A stretch of 64,000 nucleotides of DNA from NCBI GenBank assembly GCA_013214355.1, contig JABSSL010000015.1, positions 87,528 to 151,527 of the forward strand, in the 5' to 3' direction. The stretch comes from Saprospiraceae bacterium (GTDB lineage: Bacteria > Bacteroidota > Bacteroidia > Chitinophagales > Saprospiraceae). The translations under genes were made by a program, and so were the position numbers. The notes below the pieces were generated by a model. That model did no database searches. It was not told the DNA's origin and worked only from the letters and a program-made list of their open reading frames with translations. Positions 54,275 to 63,484 of the stretch are shown here, piece after piece. Numbering within the stretch: the first letter of the stretch is position 1; every line of letters starts with the position of its first letter.

Positions 54275-55843
54275 CTACTCATGACCATGGTACAGGTAAA
54301 GCGCCCCATATGTCCAATTAGGCCCTTTCATGCCAGGGTAATTGAACCGATCCATCATTAGCGCCACATATTTAAATGGATAGCCTTCAGGCAACTCCAC
54401 TACATTGGGCCAAACTCGGGTTCTCGAAGTCTGATCCCAGGGCGGCAAATCCATTTGTAAAGTACCAACTTCTTTTAAATCGGGGTAGGTGTAAATGAAA
54501 ATTTCCCGCTCTTTACTACCTGAGAAGCAATAACGTCGGTCGCCTATTTTCTGAATGGATGTTCCGGTTGAATTATGAGTCACCGGGCCAGCGATCTTTG
54601 TGTACGCTTTGTTCCAATAATCCGATTCCATCATAATTGCCTTATAGCCCCCTTCATTAACGCAGGTAAGAATCCTCCATTTTCCAGCTTCCGAGTCAAA
54701 GACAATATGTGGATCTTCAATATCACCCACCACACCAAAAGGGCTAGCTTTCATTACTGAAAAACCAAACCGAGGGTCTCTTTTACTTTCAATGGCAAGC
54801 AGCTGCTTTTTCTCCGTGTCAGGATTGGCATACGCGCTAAAACCGGTTGTTGTTCCTCTCCAAACTTTGTCGGTGCGGTCGAAGAAAATATGTGAGGCTA
54901 TTTCATTTCGTAGAATACCATCCTTGCGGTCAAATACAATGATGCCTTCCAGCTTTAGATCGAATACCGATGGATTCATACTAAATATCCCCTGTAGATG
55001 ATGTGGCAAGGCACGCCCACGAATCGACATAGTGTACCATAAACGCCCTTGATCCAGCAGCGGTGCTCCGTCTTCGTAAGTGATGGCTCGAATATCGGCC
55101 AATCCTACTCCTGTAGTATATGCTATATTAGCTTTGGCTATCCACACACCGCCATTTTCAATCTGTGCGAATAGGTGTGTCTGAAACGAATATATATATT
55201 GTTGCTTTCGTAGATCAATATCCTTGTTGAAATCACTTTGTCCAATCACTTTCGGTAACCCTTTCTGTTGGGAATAAAGAACAAAGCCACTACCGAGCAT
55301 TTGTAATATGATTTTACCCTCTATTTTTTCCTTGCCATCTAAGTTAACGGCAATCGACTCGGACTTGATCTCGGTATTGTCCGTGATAACCTTTAGCCGT
55401 GCACCGGTCAAGAGACTATCGGTAAACCCGACCGTAACCATAAGTTGTTGTTTCTTATCCGCGCTTGTGAACTGGAATCCCACTTGACCTTTTCCCTGAC
55501 AAGCCTGTACAATAAGGGTATAGGTAGCGAAGGGGGTAAATCCACCCAACCAGACCCCGGTTTGGGTTTCTTCTGCTGATTGAATGATTAAGTTGTTGTG
55601 CTCGATTGAAACCTGGGCATCTCTTTTTGAATAACTTGAGGTGGGATGCATAGCAGAAAATCCGATGACTTTCTGCGGATTGAGTTCAGCTAGAGGGATG
55701 GATTGATGATCATCAAAAATCATTCGCTGGACCCCTTGCCGAACAAATTTTAGCTTATCGGGACTAACGGATTGACAGTGGCCAATATCACTAATAGCTA
55801 GCAGTAGGACTACGGGGAATAGAACGCAGGTTCGGATTATCAT
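54275..55843 (-). CDS. secreted glycosidase-like beta-propeller protein
   Basis: 522 aa with signal peptide (CVLFPVVLLLAISDIGHCQ). The N-terminal 240 residues are a beta-sandwich (TYTLIVQACQGKGQVGFQF). The C-terminal half has the repeat pattern of GH43/GH32-type five-bladed propellers: QGRLWYTMSIRGR, GDIEDPHIVFDSEAGKWRIL, YCFSGSKEREIFIYTYPDL, PFKYVALMMDRFN. The usual Asp/Glu triad cannot be assigned with certainty. Possibly a carbohydrate-active enzyme or a non-catalytic homologue. Confidence 0.55.
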   Translation of the reverse strand: MIIRTCVLFPVVLLLAISDIGHCQSVSPDKLKFVRQGVQRMIFDDHQSIPLAELNPQKVIGFSAMHPTSSYSKRDAQVSIEHNNLIIQSAEETQTGVWLGGFTPFATYTLIVQACQGKGQVGFQFTSADKKQQLMVTVGFTDSLLTGARLKVITDNTEIKSESIAVNLDGKEKIEGKIILQMLGSGFVLYSQQKGLPKVIGQSDFNKDIDLRKQQYIYSFQTHLFAQIENGGVWIAKANIAYTTGVGLADIRAITYEDGAPLLDQGRLWYTMSIRGRALPHHLQGIFSMNPSVFDLKLEGIIVFDRKDGILRNEIASHIFFDRTDKVWRGTTTGFSAYANPDTEKKQLLAIESKRDPRFGFSVMKASPFGVVGDIEDPHIVFDSEAGKWRILTCVNEGGYKAIMMESDYWNKAYTKIAGPVTHNSTGTSIQKIGDRRYCFSGSKEREIFIYTYPDLKEVGTLQMDLPPWDQTSRTRVWPNVVELPEGYPFKYVALMMDRFNYPGMKGPNWTYGALYLYHGHE

Positions 55844-56005
55844 AATTATTATACCCGGACAGGTTGTTGGTTTTACGTTAATGCTAGCCTTGCTCGTAGC
55901 AGATGTGTCGTTGTTTTGCGTTTTGTTGTGGGTGATTTATTGGATAGCTATTGGTAACCCATGAATAGATGATTTTCTATTTCACGGATTTTCTGATGAA
56001 GGAAT

Positions 56006-57169
56006 TCACGGTATCAGCAATGAACTATCTCCGTAACTTAAGAATCTATAGTCATTATCTAAAGCTTCCTGGTACACTTTCCGCCAATCTTCACCAATAA
56101 AAGCAGCAATCAGGAGGATTAAGGTGGAGTTTGGCATATGGAAATTGGTGATAATCCCATCACACATTTTGAAGGTATACCCCGGATACAGGAAAATTTC
56201 CGTTTGCCCTCCGAGTTGATCCAGTTGGTATCGATCCATATAGTCTAATACATTCAGCAAAGCAGTATGCTTATCGATAGCTTCCAGCTCATAGGGGTCC
56301 TCTTTTCGAATATGAAAGTCTTCCATTTTATGGTGTAGCCGCACGCCAAACCAATAAAGACTCTCTAGGGTACGCATGGAAGTTGTGCCTACAGTTATTG
56401 TCTTTGAGGAAGCAAGCAAGGATTCGATCGTATGTCGTGGAATCCATACTTGCTCATTGTGCATTGGATGTTGGGTAATATTCTCTGTTTTGATGGGCTG
56501 AAAAGTACCCGCAGAAACGTGAAGCGTCACATATTGGATAGGAATGCCTTTTGCTTTCAACTCCTCCATGATTTCATTGGTAAAATGTAAACCAGCGGTA
56601 GGGGCCGCAACTGCGCCATCCAATTTAGAGTAAACGGTTTGATAGCGTTCTTTATCTTCTTGTTCAATTTCACGCTGAATGTAAGGAGGTAGGGGGATTT
56701 TTCCGATCTCTTCCAGCAGTTCACTAAAAGTCATTCCCTCCCATTCAAATGTTACCTCGGCTTCTCCCGTTCTGATGGCGGTAAAATCAAGGGATTCGCT
56801 GGTTAGGGAGGTCCCCCTTTTCCATTTCTTAGCATTACCAATCATACATTTCCATGTACAGCGCTGCTGGGCTAACATCACTTCTTCATGTACGGTGGAT
56901 GGTGCTATTGGCTCCAAGAGGAAGATTTCAATCCGAGCTCCGGTTGGCTTATGTAAAACGATTCTAGCCGGAATAACTTTAGTGTTATTAAAAACTAAAG
57001 TTGCCGCTGCAGGTAATTGATCCGCAATGCTGCCAAAATGATGATGTTGAACCTCTCCTTTTCGATATACTAGTAACTTAGAGGTTCCTCTTTGCTTTGA
57101 TGGATGTTTGGCAATTCTCGACTCGGGTAATTCGTAAAAGAAGTCATGTAATTTCAAATCCAAGTACAA
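56006..57169 (-). CDS. queA: S-adenosylmethionine:tRNA ribosyltransferase-isomerase
   Basis: 387 aa cytosolic enzyme that moves the ribose of SAM onto 7-aminomethyl-7-deazaguanine in tRNA, forming epoxyqueuosine. Signatures: DFFYELPESRIAKHP, VFNNTKVIPARI, DGAVAAPTAGLHFT, VTLHVSAGTFQPI, HNEQVWIPRH, TVGTTSMRTLES and the C-terminal GITNFHMPNSTLILLIAAF. Full length. No other queuosine gene is in view. Housekeeping gene among accessory ones. Confidence 0.97.
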   Translation of the reverse strand: MYLDLKLHDFFYELPESRIAKHPSKQRGTSKLLVYRKGEVQHHHFGSIADQLPAAATLVFNNTKVIPARIVLHKPTGARIEIFLLEPIAPSTVHEEVMLAQQRCTWKCMIGNAKKWKRGTSLTSESLDFTAIRTGEAEVTFEWEGMTFSELLEEIGKIPLPPYIQREIEQEDKERYQTVYSKLDGAVAAPTAGLHFTNEIMEELKAKGIPIQYVTLHVSAGTFQPIKTENITQHPMHNEQVWIPRHTIESLLASSKTITVGTTSMRTLESLYWFGVRLHHKMEDFHIRKEDPYELEAIDKHTALLNVLDYMDRYQLDQLGGQTEIFLYPGYTFKMCDGIITNFHMPNSTLILLIAAFIGEDWRKVYQEALDNDYRFLSYGDSSLLIP

Positions 57170-57340
57170 TTTTTATTCATTGGTAAAGGTCCTATCCAAC
57201 GATTGATGTGCATTCAAAATCGCGAAAATAATCAGTATCATCGTGTTACACTACTTATTAAACCTTGATCGGGTCGTTTTTGTGTTAAATTTTTTGTTTA
57301 GGCAAATAATGGCCTAAATCCCCTTTTGTACCAGCCCTTA

Positions 57341-57616
57341 CTAGGGGAGAGCAGTCCTGGACAATTGCTTATGAAAGGGGATGTGGAGCTGGAAGGTTTC
57401 TTGTTTATTCTTTGGATTTATTTTGGGTAATTCTTCTCCAGTCACAAATCTACTGTGCGTTCTTAGCCAGGTAGTGATATGAGAACATTGCGATTGGAAG
57501 GTTTTGATTCCATCGATAGGTTTAAAATTGAAATTGTCTTCTGGCATCGCCTCAATCAGCTTAAGGGTATATCTTTGATTACCTTTCCATCGCTTTACCA
57601 GCTCTTTTTTTTCCAT
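57341..57616 (-). pseudogene. truncated DinB-like protein
   Basis: 91 codons beginning with a DinB-like helix (ELVKRWKGNQRYTLKLIEAM) and PEDNFNFKPIDGIKTF followed by a His-containing helix, then a frame that ends in unlike sequence (FHKQLSRTALP). A complete DinB protein is about 150-175 aa with three His metal ligands; only part of the first bundle remains. It lies near the intact DinB gene at 57761-58282. Confidence 0.5.
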
Positions 57617-57760
57617 GATACTTGATTTCCCTAGTTAGGTGATATATCTATTGTCATACTAATGCAAAGGAAGTTGCTTAAGAATGTCTACTGAGGTAAA
57701 AAGAACTTCTTGATGACCGGTGAGACATTTTTAAACAACTTCAATAGGAATATGCGCTGA

Positions 57761-58282
57761 CTATCTGTCTAAAGGAAGATACCTCTCTTTTATCACGTTG
57801 AAATGATGTATTTGATGGGCCGCAACCGTAAACCCAATAGCAGAAAGTGGCATTTCGTATTCAAAAAACTTACAGTTGGTTTCCAGTATTTTCTCATTGA
57901 AAGATTCAAACATCATGATGGTGGATTGCCGCACAATGCGAAGTTCATTGATCAACTGCTCAATCGACAATTCATCCGCATTTGAATTGCTGCCCATTAT
58001 TTCTTGGTCATGCGCATCGGGAATGCTTCCTTCTCCACGGGCAAAAATTATTGCTCTAAAGCACCAAATTCTTTCCCAGTCAATGAGATGCTGTAATATT
58101 TTATGAATGGTCCATTTATCTTTCTCATAAGTTTTCAAGCCAATTCTCTTGAATTGAGCGATATCAAGCTGATTGATGGCGCTCAAACTTAGATCAAGTG
58201 CCGCTGTAAGTTCAGTACCGGCTGTGAGTTGGTATACATATTCTAGAAACGCTGGGTTATTTTTAATTTCTTGATTACTCAT
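57761..58282 (-). CDS. DinB family protein
   Basis: 173 aa four-helix bundle. Metal-ligand His in KWTIHKILQHLIDWE and the late H-x-x-H-H of VAAHQIHHFNVI match the DinB/YfiT set. The helix LTAALDLSLSAINQL opens the domain. Members act as thiol-dependent transferases or are uncharacterised in Bacteroidota; the specific role is unknown. Cytosolic. Next to a truncated paralogue fragment. Confidence 0.85.
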   Translation of the reverse strand: MSNQEIKNNPAFLEYVYQLTAGTELTAALDLSLSAINQLDIAQFKRIGLKTYEKDKWTIHKILQHLIDWERIWCFRAIIFARGEGSIPDAHDQEIMGSNSNADELSIEQLINELRIVRQSTIMMFESFNEKILETNCKFFEYEMPLSAIGFTVAAHQIHHFNVIKERYLPLDR

Positions 58283-58650
58283 AACTAATGATAGTTTATA
58301 ACAGACTGCTGTAGGCGGAATTGATAGTAGCTAGATCCTATGAATGTAGCACTAATCATTCGGACGGCTAATGAATGGTTGGGCTACAAACCTCAACAGT
58401 CATAGTTTGTGCTGCTAAAACAACACATCCATAAATTAATGAAGAATTGTTGCGGAAGAATATCCGAACAAAGAAAGACTAGCCTTGGAATATCATGGCT
58501 AACTTATTAGGCTACTATAAATTTCAGGATCACTTTCAAAATGTTATGAATATTATTTACTCAATAAAGATAGGCAATTTTGTTTAAGTACGTCCAGGAT
58601 CAAATCTGCTCGTGTTTCTTGGTCACAGCACTCCGCTGCCTCACTCTTTT
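58283..58650. other. intergenic region, 368 bp
   Basis: AT-rich, no coding frame, no hairpin recognised. It lies between the DinB gene and the HxlR regulator gene, both on the minus strand. Confidence 0.4.
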
Positions 58651-59028
58651 CTATTCCTGCATGTTGGGCTCCAATATATTTTTGATGCCCCATTGGCTTA
58701 GTTCCCGAAATATGGGTCTCAAACTTTCACCTTTCTCCGTTAAGCTATAGATTACCTTCGGTGGTACTTCTGCAAAGACCTTTCGATTGACTATTCCATC
58801 ACTTTCCAATTCCCTTAACTGCTTTGTCATCATTCTCTTGCTGCAATCCGGGATCATCCTTTGCAGTTGGCCAAACCTATTCACGTCAACAGAAATAAAG
58901 TAAAGAATAAGCGGTTTCCATTTTCCACCAAACACTTTTAAGGTACTACTAACTGGGCAACCTCCGTATTTCTGGATTTGCTCAACCATGTCGTCGAACC
59001 TTTTTGAGTTTATTTCTACTTTTTTCAT
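58651..59028 (-). CDS. HxlR-family transcriptional regulator
   Basis: 125 aa winged-helix regulator. CPVSSTLKVFGGKWKPLIL is the family opening with the conserved Cys, FGQLQRMIPDCSKRMMTKQLRELESDG the recognition helix region, and VIYSLTEKGESL the wing. A second Cys (PDC) may take part in redox or electrophile sensing (inference). It faces the lipoprotein gene at 59156 across a perfect 13-bp inverted repeat, the classical arrangement for a regulator of its divergent neighbour. Confidence 0.92.
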   Translation of the reverse strand: MKKVEINSKRFDDMVEQIQKYGGCPVSSTLKVFGGKWKPLILYFISVDVNRFGQLQRMIPDCSKRMMTKQLRELESDGIVNRKVFAEVPPKVIYSLTEKGESLRPIFRELSQWGIKNILEPNMQE

Positions 59029-59053
59029 GATGCAACTAATTGATTATCAGTTA

Positions 59054-59092
59054 TAGTTACATTTTTGTTACTATTAGATAAAAATGTAACTA
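59054..59092. promoter_or_regulatory. palindromic operator candidate for the HxlR regulator
   Basis: Perfect 13-bp inverted repeat TAGTTACATTTTT and its complement (59054-59066 and 59080-59092) with a 13-nt spacer, 26 bp from the regulator start and 64 bp from the divergent gene. The half-site centre spacing of 26 bp is plausible for dimers on one face. Confidence 0.65.
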
Positions 59093-59155
59093 CTTGCGAA
59101 AAGTGACATTAATGTATTGTTTTGCATTGAATAATTCAATTAAAATGTATAGAAA

Positions 59156-59899
59156 ATGAACATCAAAGTTTTAGTGCTGCCAATTTTACTTTTCGCGGCA
59201 GCTTGTGGCACAAATAAGAATACGGAGCATCCACAACATAAATCATCAAAATATATGTACGAACTGGCAATCAATCAGTCTAAAGAAGGACAACACCAGA
59301 CTTTTCTGGATACCCGCGCAAAATTTGTTGATGTGCTTGGGAAACAGGACGAAACACTCAACGAAGGGAAATGGCAACCGTTCTTTACCGTCGTTCCTGA
59401 TCTGCAACTGGACAATATTCTGATCGGAATGACGCATTGGAATTCGATGGAAGGGTTTGGCTCAACGGCTGCACGCTTGTTACCGCAAAAAGAAGCGAGG
59501 GATTATTTTGCGAGTTTCAATCCGCTGGCGTATGCGCTTCTAGAAACAGTGGATGGCCAACCTTTTGACTTTGAAACGATCAAGAAGGAAGGCTTAGTGG
59601 TGGAGTTTGCTATTAGAAGAGGAAAGTCAGCTGATGCTTTCGGTGAGAAACGGGAGACGTTCTTTAGCTCCTTGGAGAATTATGACGGTTATAAGTTTGC
59701 CCGTGAATTCAAAGTCTACAAGCTAAACGAACAAAGTATGCCTAGTCTGGCTGAAAACACCCAAGCTGTAATTATCGTCTGGGACAATCCGGAGAAATTT
59801 CAGGCTGCTGCTACTCCAATTTTTGGCTCGAAGGAATATCAGGAATTTGCTGTGAACTTAGAGGTGGAAACGTATTTTGCGACTTCTCCCACGGAATAG
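59156..59899 (+). CDS. lipoprotein with two dimeric alpha/beta-barrel (ABM-like) repeats
   Basis: 247 aa with a lipoprotein signal (LPILLFAAAC, Cys at about 17). Two similar halves, each with a strand-helix-strand pattern: KYMYELAINQSKEGQHQTFLDTR and VVEFAIRRGKSADAFGEKRETFF, then GMTHWNSMEGFGS and VIIVWDNPEKFQ. This looks like two antibiotic-monooxygenase-like ferredoxin folds fused. No catalytic residue can be named. It is divergent from the HxlR gene and probably its target. It is followed by a strong terminator. Confidence 0.6.
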   Translation: MNIKVLVLPILLFAAACGTNKNTEHPQHKSSKYMYELAINQSKEGQHQTFLDTRAKFVDVLGKQDETLNEGKWQPFFTVVPDLQLDNILIGMTHWNSMEGFGSTAARLLPQKEARDYFASFNPLAYALLETVDGQPFDFETIKKEGLVVEFAIRRGKSADAFGEKRETFFSSLENYDGYKFAREFKVYKLNEQSMPSLAENTQAVIIVWDNPEKFQAAATPIFGSKEYQEFAVNLEVETYFATSPTE

Positions 59900-59921
59900 A
59901 TTTCTAAAGACATACTTCCAC

Positions 59922-59965
59922 TCAGGAGCCAGATGGTTGTTTGCCTGGCTCCTGAAGTGTTTTTG
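59922..59965 (+). terminator. intrinsic terminator
   Basis: TCAGGAGCCAG pairs with CTGGCTCCTGA (11 bp) around a 12-nt loop, then AGTGTTTTTG, a T run. It ends the lipoprotein gene at 59899. Confidence 0.8.
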
Positions 59966-59994
59966 ATGTGTCATTAATTTATATGGACAGCCGC

Positions 59995-61128
59995 TTATAC
60001 CTTTTCGGCAGCGGTTTCCTGTAAGATAGTGGTTAGCCTTTTTAATGATTGCTTTAATTTATCGATTTCCATATAGCCAAAACCTAGCCTGAAAAATCTC
60101 TTAGATTCACCAAACCACTCACCGTTTGCCAGTTGAATTCCAGATTGCTTTGCCAATTGATAGAATGCATCCACCTGTCGGAGATTGAATTTGTTTTCTT
60201 TCAATTTAATGCAGCAAAGCGCACCAGCCAGGGGCTCATTCCATTCAATAAAAGGATCATTAACTTCCACCCATTGCTTCGTCAGTTCTAGTCCTTGCTG
60301 GGCGTGTATTCTTCTTGCCTGAAATATTTCAGGTTCTCTTCTCAGAATCTGTACAGCAACGTATTCATCCAATACAGAATTAGATATTACGGTATTCATT
60401 TTTGCAATGCCAATTTCCCTGATTAGGTTACCATCACTGGAATGGAGCCAACCGATTCTTAAACCTGGCGTGCCGTGGCATTTGGACAAAGAAGCTATCG
60501 TAATGATATTGTCTTTTATTCCAGCAGCAGTAGGAATAACCCTATTTTTCCCATAGGTGCTTTCTCGATAGGTTTCGTCAATCAGAAGTTTGCAATCGGG
60601 ATACTCAGTGCTTAATCGGTTCGAAATGCGTTCAATTTTTTGCAAACTATGTACTGTTCCAGTAGGGTTGAGGGGATATACCAAAATGATCAATTTGGTG
60701 CGCTCGCTGATGGATTGAAATAATTCACCTTCATCCAATCGATACGCTTCCTCAAAAGATAGCTTTAGCAACTTCCTCTTAAATCCTAATCCCGTAATCA
60801 AATCCATGGTAGGGGGGAAATTGGGTTGAACCGTTAAGACTTCATCACCTATTTCACACAAACATAGCATGGATAGAAAGATCCCGAAGGCAGAGCCATT
60901 AGTGATTACAATCTGGTCTTTTTCTACTTGTAGCTTCTTTGCTATCAGTTCGCGTAATAGGCTGCTGCCTTGAGAGGTACCATATTCTAGGGTTAGTGCT
61001 TTTAGACCTGCACCGAATGCTTCATCCCAAATCTCTCCTAGAACTAGATCCCTATTCGTGCTTTCTGCTAGATTTAGCTCAAGTCTTTCATCTAATAGGC
61101 TAATGATATCGTTGTGCGGAAATTTCAT
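59995..61128 (-). CDS. PLP-dependent class I/II aminotransferase
   Basis: 377 aa, cytosolic fold-type I enzyme. TSQGSSLLRELIA is the substrate region, VITNGSAFGIFLSML the PLP phosphate helix, VYPLNPTGTVHS the Asn-Pro-Thr-Gly loop, LLIDETYRES the Asp binding the pyridine N. IASLSKCHGTPGLRIGW carries the Schiff-base Lys and conserved Arg. Closest to alanine/valine-type or MocR-less aminotransferases (AlaT-like); exact substrate unread. Single gene, 73 bp from the hydrolase gene. Confidence 0.92.
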   Translation of the reverse strand: MKFPHNDIISLLDERLELNLAESTNRDLVLGEIWDEAFGAGLKALTLEYGTSQGSSLLRELIAKKLQVEKDQIVITNGSAFGIFLSMLCLCEIGDEVLTVQPNFPPTMDLITGLGFKRKLLKLSFEEAYRLDEGELFQSISERTKLIILVYPLNPTGTVHSLQKIERISNRLSTEYPDCKLLIDETYRESTYGKNRVIPTAAGIKDNIITIASLSKCHGTPGLRIGWLHSSDGNLIREIGIAKMNTVISNSVLDEYVAVQILRREPEIFQARRIHAQQGLELTKQWVEVNDPFIEWNEPLAGALCCIKLKENKFNLRQVDAFYQLAKQSGIQLANGEWFGESKRFFRLGFGYMEIDKLKQSLKRLTTILQETAAEKV

Positions 61129-61201
61129 TTTGTTAGTTTGTTTCTACTTGTGAATAGGTGCTATTCGGCTTCCTCCATCTAAAATATTGCTTATACCTCT
61201 C

Positions 61202-62188
61202 CTAATCAACAGTCTTCCTAAAATTAAGAATGTCCCTCCGTTCCAGCCATGTTAAAATTGCCCGATTTGTCTCTTCAGGAAGTTCTTGTTGTACCCAATG
61301 GCCGCAATCTAGGTTTACCACCTCAACCTTCGGTACAAACTCCAATAATCCGGCAAACTTTGGGATCACATCGCGGTCGCCATAGATCATGAGCGCGGGT
61401 TGTTGGATAATCGGATTAGCATTGGCCAATAGGTGCCAATTCCGGTCAAGATTCCGGTACCAATTTATGCTTCCTGTAAATCCGGTGGATTCGAATGCAG
61501 AGACGAAAACGGCTAGTTCATTCTCGCTCATTACAGGTTCTCCAAGGGGCTCTTCTGCTTGGGCGAGATGGATCATGGCCATTCCTGGCTCTGGCGCTTT
61601 GGGAGGGATGTTCTTGCGGAACATATTGCGAAGGAATTGGGAGGTGTTTTTATCTAAAATAGCGTCAGCGACACCTGGCTGCCGATTGAAGTGGACGAAG
61701 TAGTAATCGCTTCCGAAGAATTCTTCCATGAACTCGATCCAAGGCTTTTCGCCTCGTACTTGGTAAGGTACGGCCAAGGCGATGAGTCCATTGACCCGCT
61801 TTGGATGCAATAAGGCGAGCCACCAAACCACCATCGCACCCCAATCATGCCCTATAAAGGTGGCATCTTGGTACCCATAATGATCGAGCAATGCGACGAG
61901 ATCGCCAGTCAAGTGGGCAATGTCGTAGTCCACCACTTCACTCGGACGGGAGGATCGGCCATACCCTCGTTGGTTGGGAACGATGACGTGGTAGCCTGCT
62001 TCTACAAGCATTGGTATCTGATAACGCCAAGAAAAGGCATGTTCTGGCCAGCCATGACAGAGTACAATGGGATTGCCTGTATGCTCTTGACCGGCTTCAA
62101 AGACCTCAAGTTCCACGCCATTAACTGCAATTAGGCTGGACTTGGGAAAATCACTTGGATTGAATTTTGAACTGCTTACGTTTGTCAT
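61202..62188 (-). CDS. alpha/beta hydrolase, epoxide-hydrolase-like
   Basis: 328 aa cytosolic. LCHGWPEHAFSWRYQI (HGxP oxyanion motif), NQRGYGRSS, nucleophile Asp115 in FIGHDWGAMV, acid in MIYGDRDVIP and His in NLDCGHWVQQELPEE. Asp in place of Ser and the HGWP motif favour soluble epoxide hydrolases or haloalkane dehalogenase relatives. Cap-domain tyrosines could not be assigned surely. It lies upstream of the aminotransferase gene on the same strand and next to a WYL regulator. Confidence 0.9.
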   Translation of the reverse strand: MTNVSSSKFNPSDFPKSSLIAVNGVELEVFEAGQEHTGNPIVLCHGWPEHAFSWRYQIPMLVEAGYHVIVPNQRGYGRSSRPSEVVDYDIAHLTGDLVALLDHYGYQDATFIGHDWGAMVVWWLALLHPKRVNGLIALAVPYQVRGEKPWIEFMEEFFGSDYYFVHFNRQPGVADAILDKNTSQFLRNMFRKNIPPKAPEPGMAMIHLAQAEEPLGEPVMSENELAVFVSAFESTGFTGSINWYRNLDRNWHLLANANPIIQQPALMIYGDRDVIPKFAGLLEFVPKVEVVNLDCGHWVQQELPEETNRAILTWLERRDILNFRKTVD

Positions 62189-62265
62189 TTTCTATGCTTT
62201 AAATGAATAACTGAGACAAACGTATCTTGGGTGGGTGACAACCCTATGGCAAGGGTCAAGAAAAA

Positions 62266-62955
62266 TTAGTGGTATTGGTCAAAATACTCTTGTAAAGTCA
62301 TATTGTGCGGTTCAAAATGTTCGGAAAGAATCTCCATGTTTTGAATCCGGTCCGGTCGAAAAAATCGAAATTCCTTCCGCAAACGGCACCAAGCAATCAA
62401 ATACCAGTTTTCGGCGCTGATTAGGGCAAATGGTTCTATGATTCTGTTGGTTGCGGTACCCTCCTTATTAGTATACGCTATCTGGACAAGCTGGTAATTG
62501 GTCAAGGCATTTTGTAAGTCGGATAAATTGCTACTATTTCTTTCTTGATGGAGAACTTCGTTGAATTGAGTTCTATCGGCGAGGAGGTTTGCTTTGTCTT
62601 TGGCTCTGTATCTAAGAAGGGATTTTATCTTATCGATAGCTTCTGAATAATCCTTAACAAAGGACGCATCCTTGTTTTTGAGCACTAACTGCTCTGCCAG
62701 TATTAAGGCATTTGCCTCTCTTTCGGTAAACATTATCGGGGGTATTTTATAACCCTCCAATAGGGTGTATCCTTTTCCCTCTTCGGTTAGTATAGGTACA
62801 CCCGCTTTGCCCAAGGTTTTTATATCTCGGTAAATTGTTCGTTTGCTAACACCAAACTTTTCTGAGAGATCCGCTGCCGTTAAGCGCCTCTTGGTTTGCA
62901 ATTGTGTCAAAATTGCCGTCAGCCTCGAAATCCTTTTGATATCATCTCCTTCCAT
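62266..62955 (-). CDS. WYL-domain (YafY-type) transcriptional regulator
   Basis: 229 aa. N-terminal DeoR-like winged helix (ILTQLQTKRRLTAADLSEKFGVSKRTIYRDIKTL, in two pieces), a wing GVPILTEEGKGYTLLEGY, and a C-terminal WYL domain with ENWYLIAWCRLRKEFRFFRPDRI. WYL domains bind ligands or nucleic-acid signals; here target and ligand are unknown. Stand-alone short form. It lies just upstream of the epoxide-hydrolase-like gene on the same strand, a probable regulator of it (inference). Confidence 0.92.
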   Translation of the reverse strand: MEGDDIKRISRLTAILTQLQTKRRLTAADLSEKFGVSKRTIYRDIKTLGKAGVPILTEEGKGYTLLEGYKIPPIMFTEREANALILAEQLVLKNKDASFVKDYSEAIDKIKSLLRYRAKDKANLLADRTQFNEVLHQERNSSNLSDLQNALTNYQLVQIAYTNKEGTATNRIIEPFALISAENWYLIAWCRLRKEFRFFRPDRIQNMEILSEHFEPHNMTLQEYFDQYH

Positions 62956-63020
62956 CTAGAATTTCTGTTTCATCTAAGGCTCTTCTTTTCCTTTGTAAAA
63001 AAGGGAAGATTTCAGCTTTA

Positions 63021-63392
63021 TCAGACTTTTGGGACACGTAGAATTTTCTCCATTTTACGTCCTTTCGCCAATTCGTCTACTAACTTATCCAAGTACCTGG
63101 CTTGCCTGGTCAAAGGCGTTTCAATGTTTTCGATACGGTAACCACAAATCACTCCGGTGATCAGGTGAGCATTCGGATTCAAATCCGCCTGCTTAAAGAA
63201 ATCCTCAAATGTGGCTTTCTCGGCAATCAGCTCATCTAGTTTCTTGGCGTCAAAGCCAGTTAACCAGGCTATCACTTGATGCAATTCTTCCTTGGTTCTT
63301 CCCTTTTTCTCCACCTTCGTGACATAATGTGGATAGACTGATGCAAAAGTCAGTTTTGCTATTCGGGCATCATGTTCTGGTGTTGTTGTCAT
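63021..63392 (-). CDS. DUF2200 domain-containing protein
   Basis: 123 aa cytosolic. Full-length DUF2200: [27 protein letters not shown], then [37 protein letters not shown] and [27 protein letters not shown] ending ([19 protein letters not shown]). Mostly helical, function unknown. Found near regulators in many Bacteroidota and Proteobacteria. Confidence 0.92.
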   Translation of the reverse strand: MTTTPEHDARIAKLTFASVYPHYVTKVEKKGRTKEELHQVIAWLTGFDAKKLDELIAEKATFEDFFKQADLNPNAHLITGVICGYRIENIETPLTRQARYLDKLVDELAKGRKMEKILRVPKV

Positions 63393-63484
63393 ATTCAGAA
63401 TTTGATCGTTAGGTAGTGGACAATAAAGATAATCAAGCAGGGAGTAACTGAATAATAAGTGGCCTGATTTTGTAAAGGATGATC

